This document shows positions 10,032 to 20,465 of a stretch of DNA of 64,000 nt, piece after piece. Position 1 is the first letter of the stretch. Every line of letters begins with the position of its first letter. Source of the stretch: Valencia hispanica (Eukaryota > Chordata > Actinopteri > Cyprinodontiformes > Valenciidae); assembly GCA_963556495.2 (NCBI GenBank), contig OY747702.1, forward strand, positions 47,975,286 to 48,039,285, given 5' to 3'. The notes under the pieces were generated by a model. It was not told where the DNA came from. It worked only from the letters and a program-made list of their open reading frames with translations, and made no database searches. Both the position numbers and the translations under genes were made by a program.

Positions 10032-11029
10032 AGGTGTCGTTTACTGAGAAACCGTGTAATACTTGTTCTTTGTAAAGTATGATCGGTCACTCTGAGCTGG
10101 ATATGCAGCAGGTGAAAATTTTCTCCAAACCCCATTGCCTGCATTAGCCACAGAAAGAAAACAGACCCCAAAACGAGCAAGTAAAAAAAGGCTAGTCCGT
10201 TCTACGTCACAGGGAAAATTTGTATTCATTATCTTGCTACCTTGGCTTGCGACCGCTCACGGGAAGACTGATTTTACACCCTGGAGAGAGTAAACAATGC
10301 ATTGTCCACACGTAGCCGGGTATCTCACAAAACGAAGATACTTTTCTGCGATTTTGCCTGTCATCCACACGAAAACGCAGATTCATGGCACTGAATCTTT
10401 CTAAAAACTCCAGCCAAAGTGAAGATTTGTGTTTTCTCCGTCTTAAGCGTTTGTGTATGGACAGAAATAACCGGAGTTTTAGGCTCTGCAACATCACTGT
10501 CTGCGACAAAAATGCTCCAATATCACTTGTGCGACCTGTGTTTACACTCAGAAACAGCTTTTATGCCCTCAGAGGTGTGTTGCCATTATCGATTGTCCAG
10601 GCGCTTTTTGCTAGAAAGTTACTCTGAGTGGAAAGGATTTGGAGGAACTACTGCCCCCTACAGGTTTGGCATGTCTATGAATTTATTTAACAACACACTT
10701 ATGCGGTTAGGTGTGGACGGAGTTTCTTCTTTTAAAGGCATACTCCGCAACATTTACACCTTAATATACAGTTTTTTTCATAAGTTATGGTGGGATTTAA
10801 TCATCTATTATGTTAATTTTTAGAGTTATCACCACCTTATAGGGGTCCTTGGCTTTTTTCTACACTATAGAGCTTTTGAGCGGCGGCCCGCCATCGGAAG
10901 TACCGACTGAGTTCTGCTTTACGGCAGAGTCATACAGCTTCGCTGTTTAGGCTGTAGAGATAGCTGATCTACGGTGGCCGGGAAGTGCAAAACAAAATTA
11001 CAATAACCTGAAACACTTTTAAATTTTTA

Positions 11030-11596
11030 CCGAAACACATTTACAGGTTTACCGAAACACATTTACAAGTTTACCGAAACACATTTACAAGTTTACCGAA
11101 ACACATTTACAAATTTACCGAAACACATTTACAAATTTACAGAAACACATTTACAAGTTTACCGAAACACATTTACAAGTTTACCGAAACACATTTACAA
11201 ATTTACAGAAACACATTTACAATCTTACCGAAACACATTTACAATCTTACCGAAACACATTTACAAATTTACAGAAACACATTTACAAGTTTACAGAAAC
11301 ACATTTACAAATTTACCGAAACACATTTACAAATTTACAGAAACACATTTACAAGTTTACCGAAACACATTTACAAGTTTACCGAAACACATTTACAAAT
11401 TTACAGAAACACATTTACAATCTTACCGAAACACATTTACAATCTTACAGAAACACATTTACAATATTACCGAAACACATTTACAATCTTACCGAAACAC
11501 ATTTACAATCTTACAGAAACACATTTACAAATTTACAGAAACACATTTACAAGTTTACAGAAACACTTTTACAAGTTTAACAAAACACATTTACAA
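11030..11596 (+). repeat. 22-bp tandem array, left foldback arm
   Basis: About 25 copies of a unit reading ACCGAAACACATTTACAAGT plus TT, with variants in the last positions (AGTTT, ATTT, TCTT) and ACAG replacing ACCG in some units. The repeats are contiguous, with no spacers. Confidence 0.95.
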
Positions 11597-12111
11597 AGAC
11601 ATGACCTGGAAGTGATACTGCAGGGATGAGGTTAGGGTCGGGACAAGACCAAAGTGGTAACAGTAATGGAATCGATCCTGCCAGCAGCTCAATCTGCAGA
11701 GATGTTTTGCCCGTTTTGCGGAATCTATTTTCAAGTTTTAGGGACATTTTGTGGTGATTGTGGACATAGGTCGGTTTCATGGACTGCCACGTAAAGTATT
11801 TAAACGAAGGCCACTCATACAGTGTGATTGTTGACATGATGGAACGGCTTCACAGTGTCCGCCTGTCTTTGTGGACCGTGAAAACGAAATAAAATAATGC
11901 CGGATTCTACCGCAGAAAAAACTATTAATTTGAAGTAGATATCAGAAACGCCATCAGACCTGTTCCCCCTAAAACTTGAAAATAGATTCGGAAAAACGGG
12001 CAAAACATCTCTGCAGATTGAGCTGCTGGCAGGATCGATTCCATTACTGTTACTACTTTGGTCTTGTCCCGACCCTAACCTCATCCCTGCAGTATCACTT
12101 CCAGGTCATGT

Positions 12112-12310
12112 CTTTGTAAATGTGTTTTGTTAAACTTGTAAAAGTGTTTCATTAAACTTGTAAATGTGTTTCGGTAAACTTGTAAAAGTGTTTCGGTAAA
12201 CTTGTAAAAGTGTTTCGGTAAACTTGTAAATCTGCTTTGGAAAGATTGTAAATGTGTTTCGGTAAACTTGTAAATGTGTTTGGGTAAAAATGTAGAAGTG
12301 TTTCAGGTTA
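12112..12310 (-). repeat. 22-bp tandem array, right foldback arm
   Basis: About nine copies of the same unit in the opposite orientation (AAACTTGTAAATGTGTTTCGGT). Three or more carry AAAAGTG in place of AAATGTG, a variant almost missing from the left array except at its extreme ends. Confidence 0.95.
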
Positions 12311-12351
12311 ATGTAATTTTGTTTTTGCACTTCCTGGCCACCGTACTGATC

Positions 12352-12529
12352 CACCAAAGAGACCGACAAATCTAATATCAGAAGAAGCTAGAAAAAGAAA
12401 AACAGAACGTGATAGAGAGAGAGCAAAGATCAGAGTAAATATTGTGCCGGCTTTTCCTTGTTGGAGAGTTCTTTTGGAACGAACGTCATGTACTACGGAC
12501 GCACAGTTAGCCGTGCTGCTAAGGGATAG
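12352..12529 (+). pseudogene. Exon-like fragment with Arg/Lys-rich region and splice donor
   Basis: An open frame encodes PPKRPTNLISEEARKRK, TERDRERAKIRVN, then PAFPCWRVLLERT and DAQLAVLLRDR, meeting a perfect GTAAGT donor at 12530-12535. The pattern (basic helix, then an N-I-G/V-x-AF-x-x-W block and a D-A-x-L-A-x-L-L-x-D-R end) recalls an uncharacterised protein carried by fish DNA transposons. Its frame continues left across the foldback insertion: joining the flanks at the CTGATC duplication gives a continuous frame for a few further codons. The foldback element therefore disrupted an exon. Function unknown. Confidence 0.45.
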
Positions 12530-13738
12530 GTAAGTAATCAATGATTTCACCGAGGTTATAGTGTTTGGTCTGGCATGATGTTGTTATACAGTGCTGAGAA
12601 AGCTATTTATTCAATGTGTGGAGGTGGATGAACATAGTTTGCATAGTATTCCTTACAGTAGTAATGTGAATTACACAACCGAGTCGATCTCCGTTAGCCA
12701 TCTAGAGGCTAATGTGATGCTAACGTGTAAGACTCGGTTCTGTAGATGAAGCTGCGAACTCCAGCGCAGTCGCTGTACTCCAGCGTATAAATCAAACTTT
12801 TTTCTTTTGGTTTTGTCAAGCTTGTGATTTATATTTTTGTCGTTTTATTTTTTCCTAAAAACACCTAAAGATGTAGGCTGATTCTAGTGTTGGGAGGTGT
12901 TTGCTACGTGGCGCTTAGGCGTTCTCTATGTCTAATCCCACTGTTTTTCCAATTACCCCGACCTCCCCTACAAACTGAATTCCTAGCTGTGAGGTCTTTA
13001 CTCTAAATTATCCCGATTGTTACAGTTGAATTGCAAACAGAAACGGCGCATGTTTGTTGTTTGGGCAAGCGATTTGGAAAGCAGCCACTGAAACATGCCT
13101 CTTATGAGCGACAGAGAGATTTGATTTTACGACAGTGATGTTGCGCGGCAAGCCTGAAGAGGGCGAGAGAAAGCAAATATCATGAAAGTTGTGGAGTATG
13201 CCTTTAAACAAGCTGGTGAAAATACTTGTTTTAAAAATAAAAACGGCTAAGTGTGTACGTGGCCCAAGTCTCTGCTAGTAGAAGCTAACTGTTAGCATCG
13301 AAGCTAACTGTTAGCAACGAAGCTAACTGTTAACAACTCCAGAGCATGGCAGAACAGAGTGGGACTTGGTTTATTTGTGGACATAGCACATCAGCGTTGC
13401 ATTTTTTTACCCAAGAAAGAGGAGCTGAGGAAGAAACTGTTGGAATTTGTCTTGGAACACCACCAGCAAAGTAAGTTAGGTTAATTCTTTGTTTGAAGGC
13501 ACCTTAAGAGTCGCATTGCTGTTAGTCAATCAGAAGTGAGGTGTTTGCATATCATGAATAATAATGAGTTAGACTTGTGATCCTGACATGTCCCCCCACC
13601 CACTCCACCGACAAACTGCAACCTCCTGAAAAAGGAGCAAAAGAGAATTTATTTCACGTAAAACAGCTCACAAGGCATTCATTCATACTGGAGACCACAG
13701 CAGATTTATGGAAAAATACGAATGAATGAGACCTTTAA

Positions 13739-14180
13739 AAAATGAACTCCCATTTTTTTAATTTTATGACAGGCTGAATAACTTAATTTTTTGTGGTTAA
13801 TTTTTGGCTGTGTGACATTACAAACAGCACTCCATATTTACATTGTGTTTTATTTTGCAACTCATGACCCAGATACTTGTGATCCCTGCTTCGAAATATC
13901 TATTTCGCACTAAATGTAATTTAAAGAGCAGACTATAGTCACATGTTGGTAAAAGCACAGGCAAGTTTGATATAATAGTGGACTTGACACAATGGTGGCA
14001 ATCACTTTCTTAAGCAGTTGGCGCCACTGCAGAGAATATAATGTTCCTATATCGAACGATATTGACTAGAAGAAGTCAGCCTTAACTTTTCTATTAAAAC
14101 TATTTTAATATATCTTTCAAACCTTTTAGTGGCTTTGTTGTCACAACCATGGCGCAATAACTGAGTCATTAAAATGCCTT
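13739..14180. other. Non-coding spacer
   Basis: AT-rich, with no recognisable gene or repeat. Confidence 0.45.
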
Positions 14181-14580
14181 TACAGCGGACCCCTACATAT
14201 TGGCAGATTTCCTTTGTGGAACACAACTCCAAATTATTTGCGGATTCTTTTTTAGGTGAAATAGCTAGCCACAATTTTACTTGACATGCTATTGGCTGGC
14301 ATTTGCAAAGCAGCCAATCCACGAGCACCACTTATTTTTGTTGGTGCTGATCAGCTGTACCCCCAAGAGTGGAGATAAGGACTGTAGACATTAGATTCTA
14401 TGGTAAAGCTTAGACGATTTCTACTGTGCAGTTTAACATATGTTAGCTATATTTGGTGTCTTAAATATTAAAATAGGCAGTTAAAAGCATTTTTAGATGG
14501 GGTTTCCAGCTTTCACAGATTTTAGCTATTCACTGGCGGCTGTGGTCCCTAACGCCCGAGAATACCGGGGGTCCACTGTA
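14181..14580. mobile_element. Tc1/pogo-group MITE
   Basis: A 396-bp unit (14183-14578) with degenerate inverted ends CAGCGGACCCCTACATATTG and …CCGGGGGTCCACTG, each next to a TA dinucleotide (14181-14182 and 14579-14580). CAGTGGACCC-type termini with TA target sites fit a mariner/pogo-derived non-autonomous element. No transposase is present. Confidence 0.65.
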
Positions 14581-14774
14581 GATATAAATCATCAGATGTT
14601 CCTGTTGTTCTTCCAGGGCCACTTAAAAAGCATACAACAGATTATAAAAAGACATTGCAAAACCAGGTAAAATGAGACAAAACTCCAACACTCAGTGGGG
14701 ACTGCAATCTTCCTCAATTTTGGCAAAGTCAAAAATGGCAAGAATCAATACAATAAGCCTCTACACTCTAAATG

Positions 14775-15240
14775 CTCACCTGTTGGGTGATGTTGTCAAT
14801 GCTCTGTCCTGTATATGTATGGAATCCTGCTGCTGTCCCGTTATTATGCTGCAGGAAGGTGAACATCTGTGCCAGTCTAATTTTTTTGGTGACCCTCGGA
14901 AATGTTTTTTACCTCCACATGGTGTTTTGCATGCAGCCAAAAACTTTGTAGCTCCTCCAGAGCTACCATGGACCTCTTGTTCATTTGTCTTAAATGCTAT
15001 TCTTCACTAACATTTTCAGAAGGGTTGAACGGTGCTCCACGAAATTTTAAGAGCTCGGGATACTGTTTTAGAATCTAACCCTGCTTTAATGCAACTTTCT
15101 CCCTGACCTGCCTGCTCTGTTCCTTGGTCTTCATAATGCTGTTTGTTCACTAATGTTCTAACCTCCGAGGCCTTCAGAAAACAGCTGGATTCATACTGAG
15201 ACTATACAGTGGTGGCTTCTTAAGGTAATTGGTTGCACTC
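14775..15240 (-). pseudogene. Decayed Tc1-like transposon remnant
   Basis: The plus strand contains degenerate versions of the reverse complement of Tc1 transposase: TGCTGCAGGAAGGTGAACAT, TTTGCATGCAGCCAAAAACT, CTCCCTGACCTGCCTGCTCT and TTCCTTGGTCTTCATAATGC (the start codon region). Large internal parts are missing and all frames are broken. It is much older than the copy at 5465-7074. Confidence 0.7.
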
Positions 15241-16207
15241 GATTTTATTTATCTTTATTAGAGGGACTGAACACAAAAAACATTCCCTTTCAGATGTTTG
15301 TAAACAAATGTTCTATGCCATCTGTATTTCCCTATATTACACAGCTATCTGCATGTTACTATATATTATATTGAGGTTGTATATGTATACTTTATACAAG
15401 ACAAATATCATAGTTGGTCATTTAAGCAGTTTTCAGATTAGGCTACCTCCATATATATTTTCACACTTGGTATAGATTTGCAAAAACCTTAAAATTACAT
15501 CTTCTTTTATTTCAGTAGCATTGTCTTACATGAAAGAAAAAAGAAAAAACTAGTTTTGCTTGTGTAATTTTAATCAGAGCAGAAAGAAAGTATAAGAATT
15601 AATTGCTCTTTTCCAAAATAACTGGTTCAACAGTTATTAAAAATGCAACTAAAGTATTTTTATTAATAATCTTTGAGTTCATCAGAGTCACCACAACCTT
15701 CTGTGTTGTTATATTGTATTGTGGAGGATCTGTAGTGCTGTGTACCTGTTTCTCTTTCTGGCCCTGGGAACCTTGGTAGAGTCCATGAAGTCATGAACTC
15801 TTTGAAATATCAGAACGTTTAAAATAAAACTGAAAGTGTCACGTCATAAAGTCTTTCAGGTGGATATATACACCAAACACATGAACAAACCAACACAAAA
15901 TTTTTTTAGCAAACACAAAATCAATCTTCTTTCTCAGACCTAAATCCTGTGGGGCAAGAAGAACAGAGGAGAGCATAAAAACATGTTTTGACTGTGAGAT
16001 GCAGAACTGTGGGGTTCAAAACAGGGTAATTCAAGTAGATTATATTAGCAAGCCCTGAGCAATTGCTCCCCATCCAGCAGTGTTGACTGGTGTCTTGCTA
16101 AATTTCTAAGTGTGTGAGAGAGGCCCCCGTGATGACACTAAAAGCTATGAATTTCAATAATAAACCTAAAACAGATTATTCTGTTAGAGCAATAACCCTT
16201 TCTAATT
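15241..16207. other. AT-rich non-coding DNA
   Basis: No coding region, RNA gene or clear repeat recognised. Confidence 0.5.
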
Positions 16208-16900
16208 TACCTTAATTTTCAGATTATAAACCATTACTTTTTTTACACACTTTGGACCCTGCGGCCTATAAAATGACTAATTTATATATTTTTACTGGCT
16301 AACGTTCTCCGGGGGCCTCTCTAACAGGAAGCACAAAGGTGAGACAGACGTGGACAAAATTATGCACTGAAGAAGACACTACTGGTAGTTTTGATTTTGA
16401 ACTGTTATTTTGCATATCATGCTCACACTCTGTGCAAATAATGCAGTTTTTAAGTTAAAGGCAATCAAGATGGGAGTCAAAGAAGGAAATAGAGCTACTG
16501 CATGTAAGCTTAACATCAACAAATTGATGGTGAGACGCTTGGAGGAGGTAGCAGGAAGAAGGAAGAGGAGGATGAAGATAACGACCAATGACTTTTCTGG
16601 CAGGCCAAAGCATGTTTTATTTTCTAACCAAACATGTTACTGTTGTGTTGTGTTGATGCTGTGTTGTGCCGTACTGCCGATTTACAGGCAAAGTTTGAAA
16701 TAAAGCATGTCTTAAAATAAAACAAAAGAAAAAATCTTCCGCATACTGTCTTTCTGTGTAAACATCTCATGTTACAACATGAAAACATGTGGCTTATGTT
16801 CAAGTGCGGCCTATATATATACCAAATTGATTTTTGTTTCAAATTTTGCTGGTGTGGCTTATTTTTTTTAGGTGTGCTCAATAGTCCGAAAATTACGGTA
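16208..16900 (+). mobile_element. pogo-like element with transposase HTH fragment
   Basis: The ends are inverted: TACCTTAATTTTCAGATTAT at the left and ATAGTCCGAAAATTACGGTA at the right, with TA at both borders. A frame near 16430-16600 reads FKLKAIKMGVKEGNRATACK and LNINKLMVRRLEE. This is the N-terminal CENP-B/pogo-type helix-turn-helix (KLKAIxxAxxEGNRAAARKxGI). The DDE catalytic domain is absent, so this is a deleted, non-autonomous derivative. Confidence 0.75.
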
Positions 16901-17164
16901 TGTAGAGTCCCTACATATGTCATGAAACTGTAAGAAATTTGGAAGAGTGTTTTTGCTAAAGCAGGCTTCTAGGTTCTTTTTATTAAAGCAACAGAACTAG
17001 AGACAGTGCATCCGTCAGGATGACAACGCAATGCTTTAGCCATAACTGTTGCTAATTCTACAGCATTTACTTTGTGAAGCCTACCTATAAGGAATTTATT
17101 TAATGTGGTAAATTTCTACCCTAATTTGTTTTACTCTGCTTAATCGTGGTACTTGTAAACTGAA

Positions 17165-17460
17165 TGGACTTTATTGTTATGGCGCTTTTTCAGTCAGAAG
17201 ACCACAAAGCGCTTTACACTAAATTCAGTCATTTACCCATTGGTGGTTGCAAGCTACACTGTTGCCACAGCTGCCCTGTGGCTCACTGACAGAAGCGAGG
17301 CTGCCACACACACTGGCACCACCAAGACCACCACGCAAACAGGGCGGGTGAAGTGTCTTGCCCAAGCACACAACGACTGAGACAGACTGAGCAGGGATTC
17401 AAACCGTCAACCCACCGGTTAAGGGACGAATTTCCACCACCCGAGTCACAGTCGCCCCCC
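17165..17460 (+). repeat. Teleost interspersed repeat (GCGCTTT…TTGCCCAAG class)
   Basis: It contains the ordered landmarks CACAAAGCGCTTTACACT, TTACCCATTGG, GTGTCTTGCCCAAGCACA and GAGTCACAGTCGCCCCCC. I recognise this order from an abundant fish dispersed repeat. The class (SINE-like or DNA) is not settled here. The open frame through it is not a gene. Confidence 0.55.
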
Positions 17461-18675
17461 TAAGTACTGTTCTATCTTCAAAACAAGGTTGAGGAAAATA
17501 TTGTTATTATATTTTAATTTAAATATTTACCTAAATTGAAGATATAATCTTTCGTTTTTTCAGTGTGAGTTTACGCAACATCTTCAAAAGATCAACTTTT
17601 TTCATATTTACACATCTTCACCAGGGGTGCCAACAAGTGGGAGGGAAGTTGTATATGCCCTAATGCACCCTCAGTCCCTAGGTTATCATTGGACCAAAAA
17701 AGTATTTAAAAAAATTACCAAAAAATACATTCAAAGGCAGATATTTCTTATCCCTTATACAGATTTTGAGTGGCCAGTCTTACATTATCTTTTTTTAACA
17801 TGGAAAAGTGTTGAAAAGCTGTCCTATTTGGATGTTTTTCTGATTTTTGCCACTCACATCTTTTAAAATAATATATATTATCAGATAGCAAAAAAAACAT
17901 GTTATGCAAGTTAATCTTTTTATTTCTTCTGGTTTTTTGGAAGTAAAAATCATCCAGTAAGTCTAGATTTTCTCTGCATTTTCGAGCCTCCCAAGGGACG
18001 CGAAGGTGTGAATGCTAACAAGGCTCGATCTGTATGCCACATAAGAAAAAAACAATTCATGCTAATCTGCCACCACAGACAGGAGTCCAGTTAGGCCAAT
18101 CAGGAGAAGAATCATCTGGAGTGTAGAGGTCTCGCAGAAGCCCAGATCAGGAGCCTGATTGCAGCAGGGTGAATTACAGCTTGAGAACGATGATGGCTGC
18201 CTGGGTCAGCTCCGATGGAGAGATTCTAACAGCACCAGTATGGACAGCTTATCTCACCTGATACTCATGCACTGATGTGCATAAATGCATGACTTCAAGC
18301 GCAAATGTCGACACATTCACCAACATCACCATCATACCTAAAAAGAATGTTGTATTAGTCAAAAAGGTACTGAGGTCCCTGCATGGTTTACTTGGTCTTC
18401 AAAGCCTGCCCCTTAAGGCTTGCATTTGACCCGTCACATTTTACAAACAACAAATTGAATCAAAACAATCCAGCAAGCAACTTCCTATAAACTTAGCACA
18501 GATAAAACGGGAAACTACTGTACTTTTGCCCTGCAGCAGTGCATGTAAATGCACTACTGGAGGGCAAGGTTGGTATTTGCTGATGTTTGTATGAATGAAA
18601 GAAGTGAGGAATTTAGATCTTTGGAGAACATGGGGGGGGGGTGTTGTTGAAGCCAGGAAATCTTTATTGAGTGTG
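17461..18675. other. Non-coding DNA; possible Tc1 tail and candidate conserved block
   Basis: CAGGGGTGCCAACAAGTGGG near 17632 resembles the terminal repeat of another Tc1-like family (GGGGTGCCAATAATTGTGG) and may be a detached end. The stretch 17985-18330 is non-repetitive and compositionally balanced and could be a conserved non-coding element, which cannot be tested here. Confidence 0.35.
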
Positions 18676-19344
18676 ATTTAGAGCAGTGGTCCCCAACCTT
18701 TTTTTCGCCACGGACCAGTTTAATATCAGACAATATTTCCACGGACCGGCCTTTAAGGTCTAGCAGATAAATGATAACGGACGGTATAAAAACGGGTTAT
18801 TTTTAAAATTATAACAATAGACGTAACACCAATGTGTAGTCGCAGCTTTATTAACAGCGTCCTCCTAACATTGAGCAGACAACATAACACGAGTAACACT
18901 CAGCCCCCTAACGATTTATGGTCGCCATGGTAACATTTAAACATACCTATAATAATTCAAGATTTAACTGAAAAACAAATACAAAGTGCATGAAAAATCT
19001 AACTCACCACAACGCTGAATCAGTGAGAGCCTTGGGCCCTTTCCCCTTTCCAAAGAAACGATCGAGAGACATTTGTTTTCTATCCATCTGGCTATCTCGT
19101 GGGATTAATTTTAGCGGCAACTATCACGTGACCAATACGAGCCTCTTGAGTGTCAAGACTGAGCTATGTAACCTGAATAACCGGTCATTTTTCAAAAATA
19201 AAACAGCAGTCACCCTCAGATAATAAATAAAACGGAAATACTGAAAGTTATTTTTTTATTATGTGTGGCCCGCGGCCCAGTACCACATGACCCACGGACC
19301 AGTACCGGTCCGCGGCCCGGGGGTTGGGGACCACTGATTTAGAG
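18676..19344. mobile_element. Non-autonomous hAT element with perfect 8-bp duplication
   Basis: The element proper (18684-19336, 653 bp) begins CAGTGGTCCCCAACCTTTTT and ends GGGTTGGGGACCACTG. Identical ATTTAGAG octamers flank it (18676-18683, 19337-19344). The termini are of the hAT/Charlie type. GCCCGCGGCCC-rich ends are conserved and no transposase is visible. Confidence 0.9.
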
Positions 19345-19449
19345 CATACACTTTTATGTATTGAAACATTCTGATCAGGCCTTACACCATAACCATGGAT
19401 ATTTGAAGGGAGAAGCACAAGTTATCTCGTCATCGTTTACTGAAAAAAT

Positions 19450-20135
19450 GAACATCTCTCTGAGCCAGTGGTTCTAGTGATTTGGGTTGGTTGTAGTTTG
19501 TGGGTATGAACCAAGCATCTCTAGCCATGGGTCAGTGGTTCTAGTTGTGATCAAATGTGCGTCTCTAGGCAGGGTCATGGGTTCTTAGTGGGGATGGACT
19601 AAGCATGTCAAACTTGGGTGAATGGTTCTAGTTGATAAGAACCGAGCATCTCCAGCCTGAATCATTAGCTTTAGTAGATATGGATACAGAATTTCAAGCC
19701 AATGTTTTTTTCAGTAAGGTAGGGATGAACTAAGTATCTCCAGGCTGGATGGGTTCTAGCAGAGATGAATGAATCATCCTCAGCTTGGATCAGTAATTCT
19801 AGGTGTATGAACTGAGCATCAGGATTCTTTATGAAATGAAGAACATTATAGAAAATGATGGGCATTCCCTTTATCAGACTGACTGACATACATAAAAAGA
19901 GTATCTTTAGTCAGAGGCTTCTTCAGAGCCACTGTGATACTGACCACTACAGGAGATCCTTCCTTCCCACTGCCATCAGCATCAACATCTCTTTGAACTC
20001 TTGGATTATATGAGTTACAATAACATTAAATTTCCCTTTAGCATTAATAAACTATTTCTGAACTGAATTTAATTTAATCTCCAGCCTCAGTCAGTGGTTC
20101 TACTAGGGATGAACTCAGCATCTCTAGCCTTGAAA
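19450..20135 (+). repeat. Degenerate minisatellite (~50-60 bp unit), interrupted
   Basis: Repeated units carry AGTGGTTCTAG, then GATGAAC, then a variant of AAGCATCTCTAGCC. Copies are seen around 19465, 19530, 19580, 19625, 19665, 19735, 19785 and, after an interruption, 20085-20130. The unit length drifts. A LINE fragment lies within the array. Confidence 0.7.
19895..20085 (+). pseudogene. L2-type LINE 3' tail inserted in the minisatellite
   Basis: It matches the 3' end of the LINE at 2988-3660: GAGGCTTCTTCAGAGCCACT, GACCACTACAGGAGATCCTT, CCACTGCCATCAGCATCAAC and a decayed tail AACTGAATTTAATTTAAT. It is only about 190 bp and encodes just the last residues of the protein, with substitutions. 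Confidence 0.7.
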
Positions 20136-20465
20136 GGTGACCCTAAGGAATTTGGAATGACCAAACGCATGTGAAGCCTGACTGGTGTATAGAAAATGAA
20201 GATAAAACATCCTTTTAATACTGGAACTTTTTCTGCACTTTTGTGGGATAATGTAAAGAAATAGTCACACACGAATACTCAATTAATTTAATCAAACTGC
20301 CAGGAAAAGCACTTCAGCAGGAAATCAGCAGATTAGATATTTTAATTGCAGTAAAAAGTGGTATTAAGAAATAGTTAAATCAAGCTTAGTTCCCTTCATT
20401 TTAAGGTGACTGCCTGGTTGCCCCAAGTTGTTAATGAGAGCTGAGGGCCAGTGAATAATGTATTG
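20136..20465. other. Non-coding spacer
   Basis: AT-rich, with nothing recognised. Confidence 0.45.

Larger units (their letters stand above)
10964..12351. mobile_element. Foldback element (element D) with tandem-repeat arms
   Basis: The element proper spans 10970-12345 and begins TACGGTGGCCGGGAAGTGCA, with the complementary end TGCACTTCCTGGCCACCGTA. It is flanked by direct CTGATC repeats (10964-10969, 12346-12351). Each arm has a short unique tip, then a tandem array of a 22-bp unit, then a further inverted segment (11597-11750 against 11960-12113) around a ~210-bp core. The left array is far longer than the right. No protein-coding gene is evident. Confidence 0.85.
10732..13207. mobile_element. 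TTAA-flanked element (element C) with a coding remnant
   Basis: Termini read TTAAAGGCATACTCCGCAAC at the left and GTTGTGGAGTATGCCTTTAA at the right, so inverted repeats are flanked by TTAA. It holds an exon-like reading frame with a GTAAGT donor (12352-12529) and is interrupted by the foldback element at 10970-12345. TTAA targets are used by piggyBac and Kolobok elements. With no transposase core visible, I cannot decide between them. Confidence 0.75.
10302..13255. mobile_element. hAT-like MITE (element B), itself split
   Basis: The left part (about 10302-10731) starts near GTCCACACGTAGCCGGGTAT and includes CATCCACACGAAAACG. The right remnant (about 13208-13255) ends AAAAACGGCTAAGTGTGTAC. 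These resemble the CCACACGTAGCC-type termini of a teleost MITE group. The ends are degenerate and no clean target duplication was found, so the boundaries are approximate. It lies inside element A and is split by element C. Confidence 0.5.
10028..13738. mobile_element. TTAA-flanked MITE (element A), split by nested insertions
   Basis: The outer ends are TTAAAGGTGTCGTTTACTGA at the left and GAATGAGACCTTTAA at the right. The left arm (10028-~10300) and right arm (~13255-13738) together match, in reverse orientation, the uninterrupted 741-bp relative at 24901-25641. Shared landmarks include GCATTAGCCACAGAAAGAAA, the GAAGCTAACTGTTAGC repeats and CATTCATACTGGAGACCACA. About 2.95 kb of other elements lie between the arms. 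Confidence 0.8.

Noticed and set aside
11030..11596. Regular short repeats resembling a CRISPR array
   Set aside because: The 22-bp units are contiguous with no unique spacers, occur inverted in a second arm, and lie in a eukaryotic foldback element.
14047..14331. 94-residue minus-strand frame overlapping the TA-flanked MITE
   Set aside because: It crosses the MITE boundary into unrelated sequence and shows no transposase motif.
17174..17380. Open frame in the GCGCTTT…TTGCCCAAG region as a gene
   Set aside because: The sequence is a known type of fish interspersed repeat and the frame is incidental.
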